Source: Amia ocellicauda (taxonomy: Eukaryota; Chordata; Actinopteri; Amiiformes; Amiidae). From it: 64,000 bases of DNA. The stretch covers positions 5,146,501 through 5,210,500 of the forward strand of contig NC_089855.1 of the NCBI RefSeq assembly GCF_036373705.1, in the 5' to 3' direction. Below, in pieces: positions 1-12,034 of this stretch; positions within the stretch are counted from its first letter, which is position 1, and each line of letters opens with the position of its first letter. The notes below the pieces were generated by a model, which was not told where the DNA came from, did not search any database, and was given only the letters and a program-made list of their open reading frames with translations. The position numbers were made by a program, and so were the translations under genes.

Positions 1-80
1 GTGTCTCCTGTTTTCTGTCTTGAATGCCTTGAAGCCCAGTTTCCATTTGTGTCCCCGGGTCCGTGTGTCCCTGCAGATCT
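1..80 (-). mobile_element. LINE 3'-end fragment (copy 1, truncated by window edge)
   Basis: The first ~80 bases closely match parts of the longer copies near 7160-7240 and 25670-25750. Homology fades after about base 80. The copy is read on the minus strand like the others and lies in a CDKL5 intron. Assignment to a CR1/L2-like LINE rests on the longer copies. Confidence 0.5.
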
Positions 81-767
81 AAGCAAGACTTGTGATCAAG
101 TTGGTCTTGAAACGCTCTGTAGCCAGGGTCAAGGGGGAGACCTCTTTGGCTTGGGTTTCATTCCTGCGCTGGATTTGTTCCAGCCCTCCTGTCATTGTAA
201 TTGCAGTAGAAATGTTTTTTTAGCCCAGAACTGGAAGCCCAGATGATTTTCTGTGTGTCTCAGTGGGTTGTTTCATGACAAATATGTCAACCTCTGAATA
301 ATCAGTTAAGGATCTCGGAGGCATTGACAAAATAACTCTGGTGAAATCCTGATTCAGCAGTAACGAAGCCTTCCTGCACTAAGAGCAGGTGGTGAGCAAT
401 TTAAAATGGCATATGTTCATTCCCATGAACCCCAGAAAACCATGGAAACAGTTTACACTGAGACTTGACAGATCTGGCTGCACTCAGGGGTGAAGACACT
501 CGATGAGAAACCTAATGCTTTGCTAACTATTGACCCAGTTTTAGGAGAAAGAGTCTCGGGTGAACTGGGAGAATTGTCTGCAGGAATACTTTACAGACAC
601 GATCTACATGAGACCTTTAAAACGAGGACCTTTCTTTTATCCTGTTCTTCTGATTAAAGCTGTTCGATATGTGTACCCCACAAAAGAATAGGATTGCACG
701 GGGCTGGGGGGGGTCAACCATTCTGACAGCCATGTTTCTAGCAGCTCCTCTCTCTTCCGCCCTGCAG
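81..767. other. CDKL5 intron sequence, no exon seen
   Basis: No conserved CDKL5 exon or other gene was recognised before the acceptor at 765-767. The open frames here are short and lack family similarity. The upstream CDKL5 exons, including the kinase domain, must lie left of the window. Confidence 0.5.
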
Positions 768-3700
768 TGCCCTCACCTCGGCCAGACAGCACGTTCCACG
801 ACAGCGGGGTCCAGAGCCGGGGACCCTCGGTGCCTGTGGACAGCTCCTCCCTCTCCAACCACTCCAAGAGACAACCTGCCTTTGACCCCTGGTGAGGACA
901 CAGCCCTTTACCCCAATGACAGACCAGGTTCAACCTCAGATCTTGAGCGGGAAAGAAATAGATTAAACGTTTATGCTCATATAAATCACATGGTATGATT
1001 CCAACCTTTCTAAGGATGCAGTTGGTTCTATTGAAGGGTGGACGCACTTCTGGAAACCAGCTCTTCTAGTGTGAGGGATCAAGTGTTAATTTAACTGCTG
1101 CTTAGTGAGTCACGAGGCAACAGCTGTTCTGCCAGAGTTGCTGCCTGGCTTTTGGACCAGCCCTTGAACATTTTCTCTGCCATTTTCGTATCAATCAATA
1201 GGACCGCCCAACACGTGTTTCCCCGGTCTCTTCCAGGCTGATATTAATTTGAATGGCCTTCGCAGACACTAATGAGTGGCCTACATTTAATATAGCCTCT
1301 TTCACCCATATTCAGTATCCCTCGGTGCCTTATCGAGAAGCTCCTGATGATCGTGCACTGAAACAATACACATTGTTCATCTGAAAGCCTGAGTTTCTGT
1401 GGCCATTGATATGCAGCCCTTGTAAGCTGTCAGGCGTTGGGTATGATGGAGATGGAACAAAAGCAGTTTGCATTAATCTGACAGTGAGAAATACAAAAGG
1501 ATGGTTTATTCGTATTGCTGGATGTCAGATCTGATTTCCCGCTATAATGAGAGCCGCAGCAATCTAGATCGCAATCGTGAGATGAATGAATCTCAATTAT
1601 ATTTGGGAAAAAAAGGGTCTGACAGCTTACAAGACATGTACTGTGCCTCGGCAGCCCACCTGGCTTGGAGAATAATCGAATCAGAAGTTGCGGTGTCATC
1701 CGGCTTCATTCATAATTGTGATGAGAAATCATGATCAGCAAAACTTAAAAAAAAAATCCAAACTAATGATATTAAATAGACAGCCAGTAAAGAATCCTGT
1801 CTTTTCTTTTCACAAAGTACACCATTAAGGGTGGCTATAGCTATTTCAACAGCAGAAGTAATGGTAAAAAATTGTCTGTGGCTTTTTCTTTCCATAGCTC
1901 CACTTTTTTTTCGTTGAAACTGTTCCCATAAAGACCATATTGTTTTCTCAGCAATGTGAAACTCCTGCTAGACCGAGTCTTTGCCAGAGCATCGTCCAAA
2001 GGTGGGGAGACCCTGAACGATCACGATGTCTGCTTTTTTTTTTTTTTAAGGAAAAACGCAGAGAATGTGAACATCAATCCCCCCGAGCCCACGAAAGAGA
2101 GAGAGAAACAGGGCTTCTTCAGAGCGATGAAGAAGAAAAAGAAGAAGTCTCAGACGGTGGGTAACAAGACCGCACTCCAGTCAGGAGGCCGTTGCTGTGT
2201 CAGAGCTTACTGGGCTGTGAGGAAGCGTTTGTAAAGATGGGAATGTGTGTTTGTATCTGTGTGTGTGTGTGTGTGTGTGTGTTTATTTGTGTATATATGT
2301 ATGTGTGTAAACAAATGTCATATTATTTTGCCATGGCAGATTTTGTAGCTCGGGGTTTTCCTACCAAGTATTAATTGCACTGTTTTGCTCTGACATAAAT
2401 AAGACAACTTGACACAAAGAACACAGTTACTGTAGTCAGTGTTAAAACCAGTGCTACCAGCCATTGATGATGACAAAGATGGCTGCGCTGGACTGGAGGG
2501 TGTAGATCACTTACTGCCTGCCCTTTCCTGTCCCTTTGCATCAGCTGTGTCGTACATGCCTGGGCAGCTGTCAATCTGTCAGACTCTGGGAAAGACTTGC
2601 AGAAATGACAGTCTCTGTGTTCAGGCCTCAGGGCTCTACTCTGTACAGTACAGCCAGAACCCCCCTTTGCAGGGCTGTGATCCAGTCTGATCACCGGGAT
2701 GAGATTGCTGTGCATGCTGGGAATTCGATTGCATTCTCAGCAGCCACTTCCTCTCCGGGGACTTGTCCAATCAGAGTAAAGAGCACTCGGCAATTAAAGC
2801 AAAGCTGCTCATGTGCTGTCTTCCACACAGAACTGCTAATGGAAAGAGAGCAGAAATCATTGATACGGGGGGCTGGAGAGTGCTAAATCACAGTGTATAA
2901 TCAATACCCATTTCCCAATGTCCTGCTCTGCCTGTGTAAAGCTAGTTGAGGGGGGTTTAAGGCTCACTCCTATTTCAGTCTCCTCCCCAGAAGTGCAATA
3001 AACCGATCTGTGCCTCATGACAGTGTGAAGCGCATTTCCTGTCCCCCTTCATCAGCCTGTGTAGTCCAGTCACTACACGCAGAAGCAGTGGTTTACAGTC
3101 TTCTGGTCTTGCTCTTGCCCAAGGCAGTGTCTTCACTTTAACCCTCAGTTTGTATCACCTGCTTCTGAAGCTCGGCAGTTTTTGGAGCTGGCCAGCTTAA
3201 AGAAAACGAGTGTTTGGGAGAACAGAGGTAGAGTTCTAGTCTAGGCCCCAGGATACATATTTACAAGCCTGTACAGTCAATCGCTGCTTTTGTCTTTGTC
3301 TTCTTTGGGCTGCTATACACTTCTCATGAAAAATAATAATAATACGCAAACACGTTAGGCTGTACATCGTAGCACGCATCGAGGACGTGTTGTTTGTATA
3401 CTGTGCCTTTTTGTGTTTTATTTAAGTAGATGTTTCCTGAAATTATTTTCTACAATGTGCCACTAGAGTGTTTTGCATCTTATATTGCAGACAGAAGACG
3501 GCATCGGAAAGAATCCCAGCATCAAGAAATACCTTTTCCCTCTTTTTAACTCAAAGAATAATATAAAACATAGCACGTCCCTGAAAGTCCTTCCTGTAGT
3601 CCCTCCACCCATGGTATTCGATTTATCTACTGCACTCTACCTACCTAACCTTCTCCGATAACAGGACTGCTTTTGCATGCCATTGACAATGTTCATTTAT

Positions 3701-6700
3701 GATTCTGAAGTATACATACATTGTATTATATCCTCGATGGGGAACCATGACCAGATCTATCAAATGCAACGTTCTTCTCACACGATCGGCTACTTGAGTT
3801 AGATTGGATCATTGGACGATCGAGGTCATAGCTCGCCCCGTGTTTCAAAAAGCAATAACTTAAAAAACATACCATTACATATATATTGGTATACATGCTT
3901 GTACTGTAACATGTAATGCCTGGTATGATCTGATACCCAGAGAGCATTGTGCTTCAGCAAGGTCCTTGATATTTGGGTCATTTTTATCCTCTCTGTGAAG
4001 AATGGAACCCTGTTCTGAGCCATCACCATTTTGTTCTTACAGGACTTTTCATTCACTTTTCAGTGCTGTGAAAAGTGAGATCACTCATCTGGAGGGTGCA
4101 TGATATTCTTCAGTCAGATAAAGATGGCTTAGATATTTATGACTTTGCACAGGGGTGGCCAATTCCAGTCCTTGAAGGTCAACGGATCTTCTGCATTTCT
4201 TTCAGTCCCTATCGTTCTGTGTTCTTTAGCATTAATTGTGAATACCTGTAAAAACTGTTGGACTAGTCGGTGGCACTCCAGGACCAAGGACCCAGATTGG
4301 CTATCGCTAGCTTAAGTTTTGGGTATTTTGTGAGCTGGAATGAACCATTTAAAAGAACTGGTGCATCATGGTTTCCCAGGGTCATTCAATGAACAAAATG
4401 CTGCGATATAACACCTGAAATCTGAGCTGCTTCATAATGTTGGTTTACTTCTTCCTTGCAGCTGCTCAGCTAACAGCATGCAAATGGTTTCGGGATGCAG
4501 ATGTGTATTGAGATGGGCAATGCATGGTTTATGGGCGGGGTGAGCCAAACCTGGTGCCTACAGGCCACAGGTGCACTCTGTCCCCCCTGATCCAAAACCT
4601 GCTCAGGAACCCCGGGGGTGTGTGGATGATTAACCAAAAGGCTTCTCCTGACATGGAAATTACATTGTGAACATCTGCTTTTCAACTTACCTCAGACTCT
4701 GCTAAATTGAAACAGTTCCCTCTCTTGTGATTTATGCAATGCAGATACAAGCAAAACAGCTGCCACAAAGTTGACATTTATAATTGTTTTAAAATAGAGA
4801 TGATGTGACCTTCCTAAAAGATATGCAAAACAAATATATACTTTTGTCACATGTACTTTCGTGCATTCATTAGATATGAGGTTATACTTCTAAGTAAAAA
4901 TAATGCGATATTTATTCTTCTAAAAATGCATTTCCCAGAACTCGCCAGAATTCATGGGTAAGAAAGGGATACAGTAAGACTTTTCCCTGGACAATTATTT
5001 GCATTACTTATTAATCCAAGATAAAAGGAACATTTCAGAACACGTTCAGTTAGAAATCCCATATCACCCAGAGTTGGAAAAACATAACTTTCCCCTTTAT
5101 CAGTCATGTTAGTGACAATCAGCTGTCAGTCATCCAGACGCTGATTGCATTCCACACATTAAATAAGATTTTTTTTTTTTTTTTAAGCCAACTTGCAATA
5201 TTTGTATGTCATGAATTTATGATGAACTGGTTTTGATTCCCAAGTGAACCTGTTCTTTATAGTTCAGACTCCCTGACTGTTCTTTAGTAGAAAATGAAAG
5301 GCTATTGTGAGTAATCCATTAATTAAAATTAATGCATCACGTGACTTTAAGACTGACAGTTTAAAACCAATCTTTTGTGAATTGTTTCAGTGTCCCTAAA
5401 GACATTCAATTATCTTCAAAGTGCAAATTTAAAATATGAAAATACAGCGGTTTAATGCCTAATATGTTAAAAAAATAATGTTTTTAATGTTGGGTATCTT
5501 CGGAAAATAGTTTTTTGGTGACTTGCTGGCTTCTCTGCTACGCTGCAAGTTGCACAGTTCAGACTCGGGACAAGCAGTGTAAGAAAAAGACAGTTTTATA
5601 CTCCGTGTGCTGTGCCTTTATTGTCGTGCACCGTGTCCTTGCACCCGAGCCATCGCCGGTCACACTCGGCACCTCTGCACGTTCCTGGCTCTTGCTCCTT
5701 CCCCTCACTGGATTGCAGGTCCTTACACTGTAGAAACCACACCATGGAGAAACGACACATTACATCGGGAGAGACGGGCAAATAATCTCTCGGTATGAAA
5801 GCAGGGATTTGAAAAGCAGTGAGCCTTTAACAGTCTCCGATTACAGTGAAGGTTTTTGTTTCTGGCAGACGGAAAGTATTTGGCTTTGACAGATGAGATT
5901 GGACAATTACCTCTGTTTTATAGAAAGGTTGTACAATAACCCCGGCTGATAAATTTTTCTACAAGAAACGTAGAATCTCAAAATGAAGATTTAACCTGTC
6001 AGGGAACAGTGGTCAGTCATATTGCCCGTTGTCCAATGCATTACCCCTTCACTTCTCATAAAAACAATATGTGTTAATATTAAAAAAATCGTTTTTTATT
6101 GTTAGATTCACCATGGAAGCGACGGATGCAATCACACACGACAAATGAAATAATCTTTATAAATAAGTTTATGCTGCATGCTGTATCACATAGCACAGAT
6201 CACAGGGATTCGTTTATTTGACCCCAAAATTAACCACGGGCGCAAAATGGATATCTGCTCTAGCACATGTTGCTCTGATTCAATTTGACAGTTTTGATCA
6301 CATTCTGGTTACCACACATTTCCAGTTTAAAGCCCTGACTGGCTTGCCTTTCTTCAGGCTTGTCCGGAGCCTTGAACGTTTTAATGACTGAATGAATCTC
6401 TCTGGTGTTTCTCTTTCTCTGGGCTGTCTGAACACGTTTTCGACTCAAATGCACTTACTTTACTGGGTTGTTAAGCAGTTTCTCATGTGATACTTCTGAT
6501 CGAAAGCCGTGTGTCTGCTGCCGTCTCCTCTGCACCACAGGTTCCCAGCGATGGGCAGGACCACCTGGCCATACAGAAGACCGTCCGACCCTCAAACCAC
6601 CAGAGTAGCCGCCACAGAAACCGGGACCGGGACAGGGACAGGGACAGGGACCGGGGGGAAAGAGACCGGGACCGGGACCGGGGAGAACGAGACAGGGACC

Positions 6701-7961
6701 GGGGGGAGCGAGAAAGGGAGCTTGAGAGAGAGTGGCCTCCTGAAAAGATAGCAGAAGTCCATGCTCAGGTAAGCACTTTGGCAATCCGAGTTTCTCTTCA
6801 GCAGCAATCAGACGAATTTGTTTTATCCCACGATATGTGTTGGAGAGGCGGTGCAGTCCTGAGTTCTGTATCCGTTTAACGCTTCGGCACACTTTTTTGT
6901 GAAAATGATTCTGACAAAAGGAATGAGGAGAGGGAGAGATTCAAACAGAGCTTGGCCCACTGTATTTAAAAACATACGCACATAAGATAGTGTCCAATCG
7001 AGAGGAGCCCATTCGCCCCATCGTGCTCGTTTGGTGTCCATTAATAACTAAGTGATCCAAGGATCCTATCCAGTCTGTTTTTGAATGTTCCCAAATTGTC
7101 TCTTCAGCCACATCATTGGGGAGTTTGTTCAGATTGTGACGCCTCTCTGTGTGAAGAAGTGTCTCATGTTTTCGGTCTTGAATGCCTTGAAGCCCAATTT
7201 CCATCTGTGTCCCGGGTGCGAGTGTCCCTGCTGATCTGGAAAAGCTCCTCTGGCTTGATGTGGTCGATGCCTTTCATGATTTTGAAGACTTAAATCAAGT
7301 CCCCATGTAGTCTCCTCTGTTCCAGGGTGAAAAGGTTCAGTTCCTCAGTCTCTCAGTAGGACTTTCCCTTCAGACCTGGAATAAGTCTGGCAGCTCTCCT
7401 CTGAACTGCCTCTAGAGCAGCGATATTTCTGCAAGACAGGGAGACACAGCCATGGTGGTGGACTTGATTTGCATGCTCTGTCTTTCCAAACACATGACAC
7501 GCGTGCTCACATGAGACTAGCCTGTTTTGTCCATGTCTGTTGACCCAGTCTTTGTTCCGTCTCTCTGTGCCTTCCTCTCTCCTCCCTCTCAGAGCCACCA
7601 GCCGCTGAAGTCCCTGCGGAAGCTGCTGCACCTGTCCTCCTCGTCCGCCAACCACGCGGCCCCCTCCGAACTGCGCTTCCAGCCCCTGCCCAACCCGCCC
7701 TCCAAAGGGGGCTTCAGCGAGGGACGGGGCCACGCCAGCAGCGGCTCCTCGCAGCCCAAGAGCCGCCAGGCCTTCCAGCTTCCGGGACAGATCGAGTCCA
7801 GCTGGCACGTGTCCGCCGCGCTGAACCGCACCACCGCCGCCGACGGGACCCCGTACCCCGACCAAATGGCGGCGAAGGGCGGCCAGAACGGGCACAGCTT
7901 CAGCCGGTCTTCTCGGTCTCGGATGCCAAACCTCAATGACCTGAAGGAGACGGCTCTGTAG
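768..7961 (+). CDS. CDKL5: CDKL5, cyclin-dependent kinase-like 5, C-terminal four exons (partial)
   Basis: Coding exons: 768-891, 2051-2156, 6541-6768 and 7593-7961 (TAG at 7959-7961). Junction phases agree throughout and the joined frame is open. CDKL5 is a CMGC Ser/Thr kinase of neurons and cilia whose long C-terminal tail controls localisation. Only tail sequence is present here. Landmarks shared with the vertebrate tail are [11 protein letters not shown] at the first exon end, [16 protein letters not shown] (a basic block) in the second, [13 protein letters not shown] in the fourth, and the terminal [14 protein letters not shown]. This end matches the main brain isoform whose last exon carries the long 3' UTR. 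The third exon is unlike human: residues encoded at 6616-6732 are an Arg/Asp/Glu repeat. The 5' exons and kinase domain are outside the window. RS1 follows tail-to-tail, as in human. Confidence 0.95.
892..2050. other. CDKL5 intron, no gene seen
   Basis: Intron between the first and second exons in the window. The stretch around 1500-1620 is balanced in composition and could be a conserved non-coding element, but this cannot be judged without an alignment. A poly(T) tract precedes the acceptor at 2048-2050. Confidence 0.4.
2259..2282. repeat. (GT)n microsatellite
   Basis: Twelve or so GT units just downstream of a CDKL5 donor site, within the intron. Confidence 0.9.
2283..6540. other. CDKL5 intron, no gene seen
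   Basis: A 4.4-kb intron (2157-6540) with no exon or RNA gene that I can support. It contains one possible short fold-back repeat near 4151-4310. The remainder is AT-rich unique-looking sequence. Confidence 0.4.
4151..4310. mobile_element. possible short non-autonomous fold-back element
   Basis: The ends (GGCCAATTCCAGTCCTTGAAGG near 4157 and CACTCCAGGACCAAGGACCC near 4274, with GATTGGC after) are imperfectly complementary. This resembles the 'lost-and-found' MITE-like hairpins common in fish and the clearer example at 16841-17193. Degenerate, so low confidence. Confidence 0.3.
6616..6732 (+). repeat. coding hexanucleotide-type repeat, Arg-Asp/Gly-Glu tract in CDKL5
   Basis: Repeats of CGGGAC/AGGGAC within the third CDKL5 exon in the window encode runs of RD broken by RGE, ending in RERELERE. 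The exon stays in frame on both sides (QSSRHRN before, WPPEKIAE after). The human exon lacks this tract. Confidence 0.9.
6965..7435 (-). mobile_element. CR1/L2-like LINE 3' end (copy 2)
   Basis: Reading the minus strand gives reverse-transcriptase C-terminal sequence typical of CR1/L2-type LINEs: [20 protein letters not shown], then [11 protein letters not shown] and, out of frame, [14 protein letters not shown]-like sequence. The 3' end (low coordinates) carries a CTTATGTGC-type terminus, as at 25497. The copy is 5'-truncated and frameshifted, so it is dead. It sits in the last CDKL5 intron, about 160 bp upstream of the terminal exon. Confidence 0.65.
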
Positions 7962-8063
7962 GGTCGCCAGCACCCCCCGACACCCGAACCAGAGACCCCC
8001 TCCTCTGCCCTCGCCTCTGCTCTCCTGTCCGCTGCCTAGTAAACACACAATACTGAAAACAGA

Positions 8064-8069
8064 AATAAA
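8064..8069 (+). promoter_or_regulatory. candidate proximal poly(A) signal of CDKL5
   Basis: AATAAA about 100 nt beyond the CDKL5 TAG. Whether it is used cannot be seen; distal signals also exist. Confidence 0.35.
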
Positions 8070-9570
8070 ACCATGTCAAAGTGGGGTTTGTAAAGCAGGT
8101 TTGCCCTTCGCCACGAAGGTCGTGTTCGAGATATACGTCTTAAGTTTTTTTTAAGCTTCCATATTTGATAGAATTTGTAATATTATTTATGAAGTTCTGA
8201 TGATTCTGTTATTACTTTCTTGTTTTAATATAAATATGTTACAGTTACAAAAGGCAATTTTAAAATATGGAGGGAAAAGAAGAGTGCAAGAGCTTTAGTT
8301 TCCATAAAAAACAAAACGACAAAAAAAAAAAAAAAGAAACTTTCCCCATAGTAGTTCTATATTTCATCAGGAGTATTTTGATCTGGGTGTGTCTTTAAAT
8401 ATTTAGTTTTTTAGATCTGACAGTATTGTTGTGACAATATATACCATTGGGTTTTCTTTTCAGTTTCTTTTTTTCCTGACAGTGTTTTAGAATCTAAACC
8501 CAGTGACCTAATATTATGGTCTATGGTCTTCTTTTCACCCAGACTGGTAGGCGACTCATTCTACTGGCTCAGTGTTGTACAATGTTTTATTTGGTATTAA
8601 ACTATTGTTTTGGATTTGGGGGATATCCAGCTGGGACTGACTTATTTTCCCCTCTATAAGGATGCGATATTGTGGCTGTGTTCACTAACCATCAGGTATA
8701 TCACTTCAGGGAGTCTTACCTTAATAGACACCAACAATAGAGATGTTTGGGTTGGTTTCTAAATAGCATACCTCCGATAAAATAAGACGACAATATAAAT
8801 CAAGACCTGATTTACTCTCCACTTGCATTCCACACTTGAAAGAACAGGATGAGCCAAACTATTAATTGTTCATGAGGTCATAACTTCGTATTCCTACACA
8901 CTGCTGTCCGATGTGCTGTGGGAGCCCTTGTGTCGTTGCTTTTCATGCAGATTGTGTCTAAAAAGAAGCCGCAGCCGCCCACCACCCACATCCCAAATAA
9001 AACTAGATAGAAACATAACCTCTATATTAATTTCCTGCCAATACCATTTCATTTCCCCTTACGACATGAGTCAATAAGTGTTGTGTGACACAGCCAAGTA
9101 CCCCTGGCCATCTTTAACCCCATGCATTTTCCCCACACCTGTGGATGATGGATTTGGGTTTACAATGCTGTCTTCACTTGGTTTCTGCAACACCTTTCCT
9201 TCAGGGTGTGGATGTGCTGATGTTTTCAAACAAGCCTCTGCACAATATAGTGAGATCTGACACAGTTCGACACACACACCGGCCAGTGCATCAAAAGCAA
9301 TCATCAGACACCAGTCATTTAGCTGTGTTTCTTTGGTTCATTAACACCGAGTTATTGTGGATTCTCAACAGTACTGCAATATCTCGGGTACCACTTTAGG
9401 AGTAAGGATCTGTAATCAATACATACAGAATATATCAAATGAATGTAAGACAAAGTAACCAATAATGATCAATTAAAACACAATAGAGCAATACAATATT
9501 AACATTTATCTAATGAAGTAGAACATATGTAAAACTTATTTTTGACAAGATGCTTTCAGCTCGTGATGTG

Positions 9571-9571
<1 letters not shown>

Positions 9572-9607
<36 letters not shown>
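9572..9607. repeat. (AT)n microsatellite
   Basis: About 18 uninterrupted TA units, followed by a second shorter TA run at 9611-9622. Confidence 0.9.
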
Positions 9608-9608
<1 letters not shown>

Positions 9609-11470
9609 TGTATATATATATATTTTAATACACTATTGTCCTTTGTAAATAGGTGTCAGTGTGTTTTAGATGCCATTTGAGGGAATGTTAGCTCATGTGT
9701 CATCCGTGTGTTTCCTAGAACAGTTAGAGATATATTTGAATAAAAGTATATATATACGAGTCGAGTCTTTTTTTCTTCCACTGACTGCATCCTTCAGAGA
9801 ACATAGAGGCTGGTCTCCCCCAAAGGATGTAGTGTTCTTGGTTTTAATTTCCTTGTACAACAACGAGCCATTTCATCTATCCAGTCTGAGTACGAAAATA
9901 ACAATCTGATGCTAAGGTTCCTGGGATAAATGTTAATTAGTCGAATTGTATTTTATGAAAATATTAAAGAAAGAAAAAAAAAAAGTAGCTCAGTTAAGTC
10001 TTTTATCGGTTTTCTTAAAGATGCACTTTAAACGGGCTTTATAGAGTCAGAACCGTAACTTTATTTCTCTTCTCTTTGTATTCAGTGCTCATATATAATA
10101 TATATTAAACACAGGTTTAGTTTCTGCCTAGGCGTCAGCATACTGCCGGCACAGACTTTTGTATTGTATTTGCGTTCTGTGTGTTCCAGGTATGTAAACT
10201 AAAAGTGTGTATGTGCCTGCTGTTTCTATTTTGCAGAGGGTCATGTCTTTTTTTTTTCCTTTCTTTCTTTTTTTCTGGAGTGATTGTCATGTTGAACAAC
10301 ACAGTGTATTATATTAATACCAATGCACAATGATTTTCTTTGGTAATATTTATAAAACTTTATAGACAAACTTAAGTGAAACATCTGAAAATTATCATGG
10401 AGAGGACGGTCAGTGGGATTTTGTGATAGAAGGAGGTCTTTTTGTGTCTGTATGCCAGACGCAATCATCAACTAGTAGCACATTTTTGTTTTATTTTATT
10501 ATCTGTTTGTCTGTATACAGTATATACTTTTATGGAAGCTCTATCATACTAGTATTATTGGAAGAACAAAGGGATTGATGGTTGGGTATCTAACACTGCT
10601 ATTAATGTTTACATCTGTTACATTCAAAGGTTTAAATAAAACAAATGAATGGACTAGTGGATTTTATTACAGTTAAAAAAACAACAACAACAACACACAT
10701 TGATCATTTATCCCCCAAAACGGGAGGAAGCTTCGGAAACAACACTGAAGGAAGGACGTCTGAGTCTTTTGCTTGTCCTGTGTCAGTTCCAGGCAAAATA
10801 CAATACACATGGGAAGTGTATATGTTGTCAATGTCATTATTAACAATCACCAGATTTGTTTATTTGGCATGGAAATGGTTCCTTTGTCCTAAGTGCAAGG
10901 CGTTTTTGAACGTACCTTAAACTCTTTATTAGCAATCCAAGTTGTGCACTTCGAAACCTGCAGTGTACTGATGATTTTTCCGCTCGGCATGCATGTGTCT
11001 CAAGGGCATCAGAGGAAAGTAAAACTTGTACATTTACCTGCAGTCTTTATTTTTCTTCTATTAGATTCCCTTGTCTACAGGACACACAGTTTGTACGTAA
11101 GGGTCTCGGAGGTCAGAACAAACTGCTCTCTTGAGGGTTGTTATATTACTACAAAAAGCTGCACTGAATATGGTCTCTGGGGATGTAGGATTTGGTTTAT
11201 GGTGCTCAGAGGAATTGTAAATCTGCCCATTCTGGTGAAACACTTCCACCTTTATTCCACGAATATTGTGTTTGTTTTTTTACATCAGCCTTATGGTATT
11301 ATTTGAAGGAAAAAAACAAATTTGTTCACTGCCTTGTAAGCATACACAAGTCTAACCTGTTGACTAAGTAGCAGCTGTCCAATATGAAAATCTAATCAGA
11401 CATGAGCTTCCCTAAATCATAAACTCAGACGCCATCACAAAATGAACCAGAGTATAAGAGTTAGTTTGCA

Positions 11471-11476
11471 TTTATT
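11471..11476 (-). promoter_or_regulatory. candidate RS1 poly(A) signal
   Basis: TTTATT on the plus strand reads AATAAA on the minus strand, ~560 nt past the RS1 stop at 12035. Plausible 3' end, not proven. Confidence 0.35.
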
Positions 11477-12034
11477 GGAGGGCACTGCAATTGCAACACT
11501 TTCACAACACAGTGAAACGAGCTCGTTTTGGAAACAACATTAAATCCCCACTGCGGGGCGCGGGGTGTATGTCAGTCTACGTCACTGTCACAAACCACAC
11601 AACTCACACACAGTAAGAAACACAACTGTCCTCACCTCTATCGCATCATCAGAGCCTCCCCCTTGGCCTCACATCACATTCTTATTTTCGTTTTTTGTTT
11701 TATTTACCCAGATTTCCATCTTGCCAAAGTGGAAAACAGAAAATAGGATGTACAATTCACATCTACTCTTTTTATTTTTGGGAAAGTTTATGTACAGAAT
11801 TCACACTAATGTTTTCCGCAGTATGTATATGTCAATGTGTGTGTGCGTGTCCGTGGGAATGGGTTCGTGTTGGGAAAGTTCAGTTTCTTCCTCTGGTCTG
11901 AAGTGGTTCCTGAGGAAACTGGTTTTGGGGGGGACTACTTTGTACGAAGGGCTACTGTAGCACTAATGTCAAATTCCACTTTGGCGAGCGTGGGCTCATG
12001 CGAGAACTAGCTCTACGGCCCCCGTGACGGCGTC

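Larger units (their letters stand above)
7962..11470 (+). other. CDKL5 3' UTR and intergenic region
   Basis: Follows the CDKL5 stop codon. There is an AATAAA only ~100 nt after the stop (8064-8069) and others further on, for example 10635-10640. The human transcript of this isoform has a multi-kilobase 3' UTR, so transcription probably extends well into this AT-rich region. No open frame here has family similarity. The boundary with the RS1 3' end cannot be fixed by eye. Confidence 0.45.

Noticed and set aside
7353-8048. 231-codon open frame on the minus strand
   Set aside because: Mostly the antisense of the GC-rich terminal CDKL5 exon, fused at its end to the LINE reverse-transcriptase tail. 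Not a gene.
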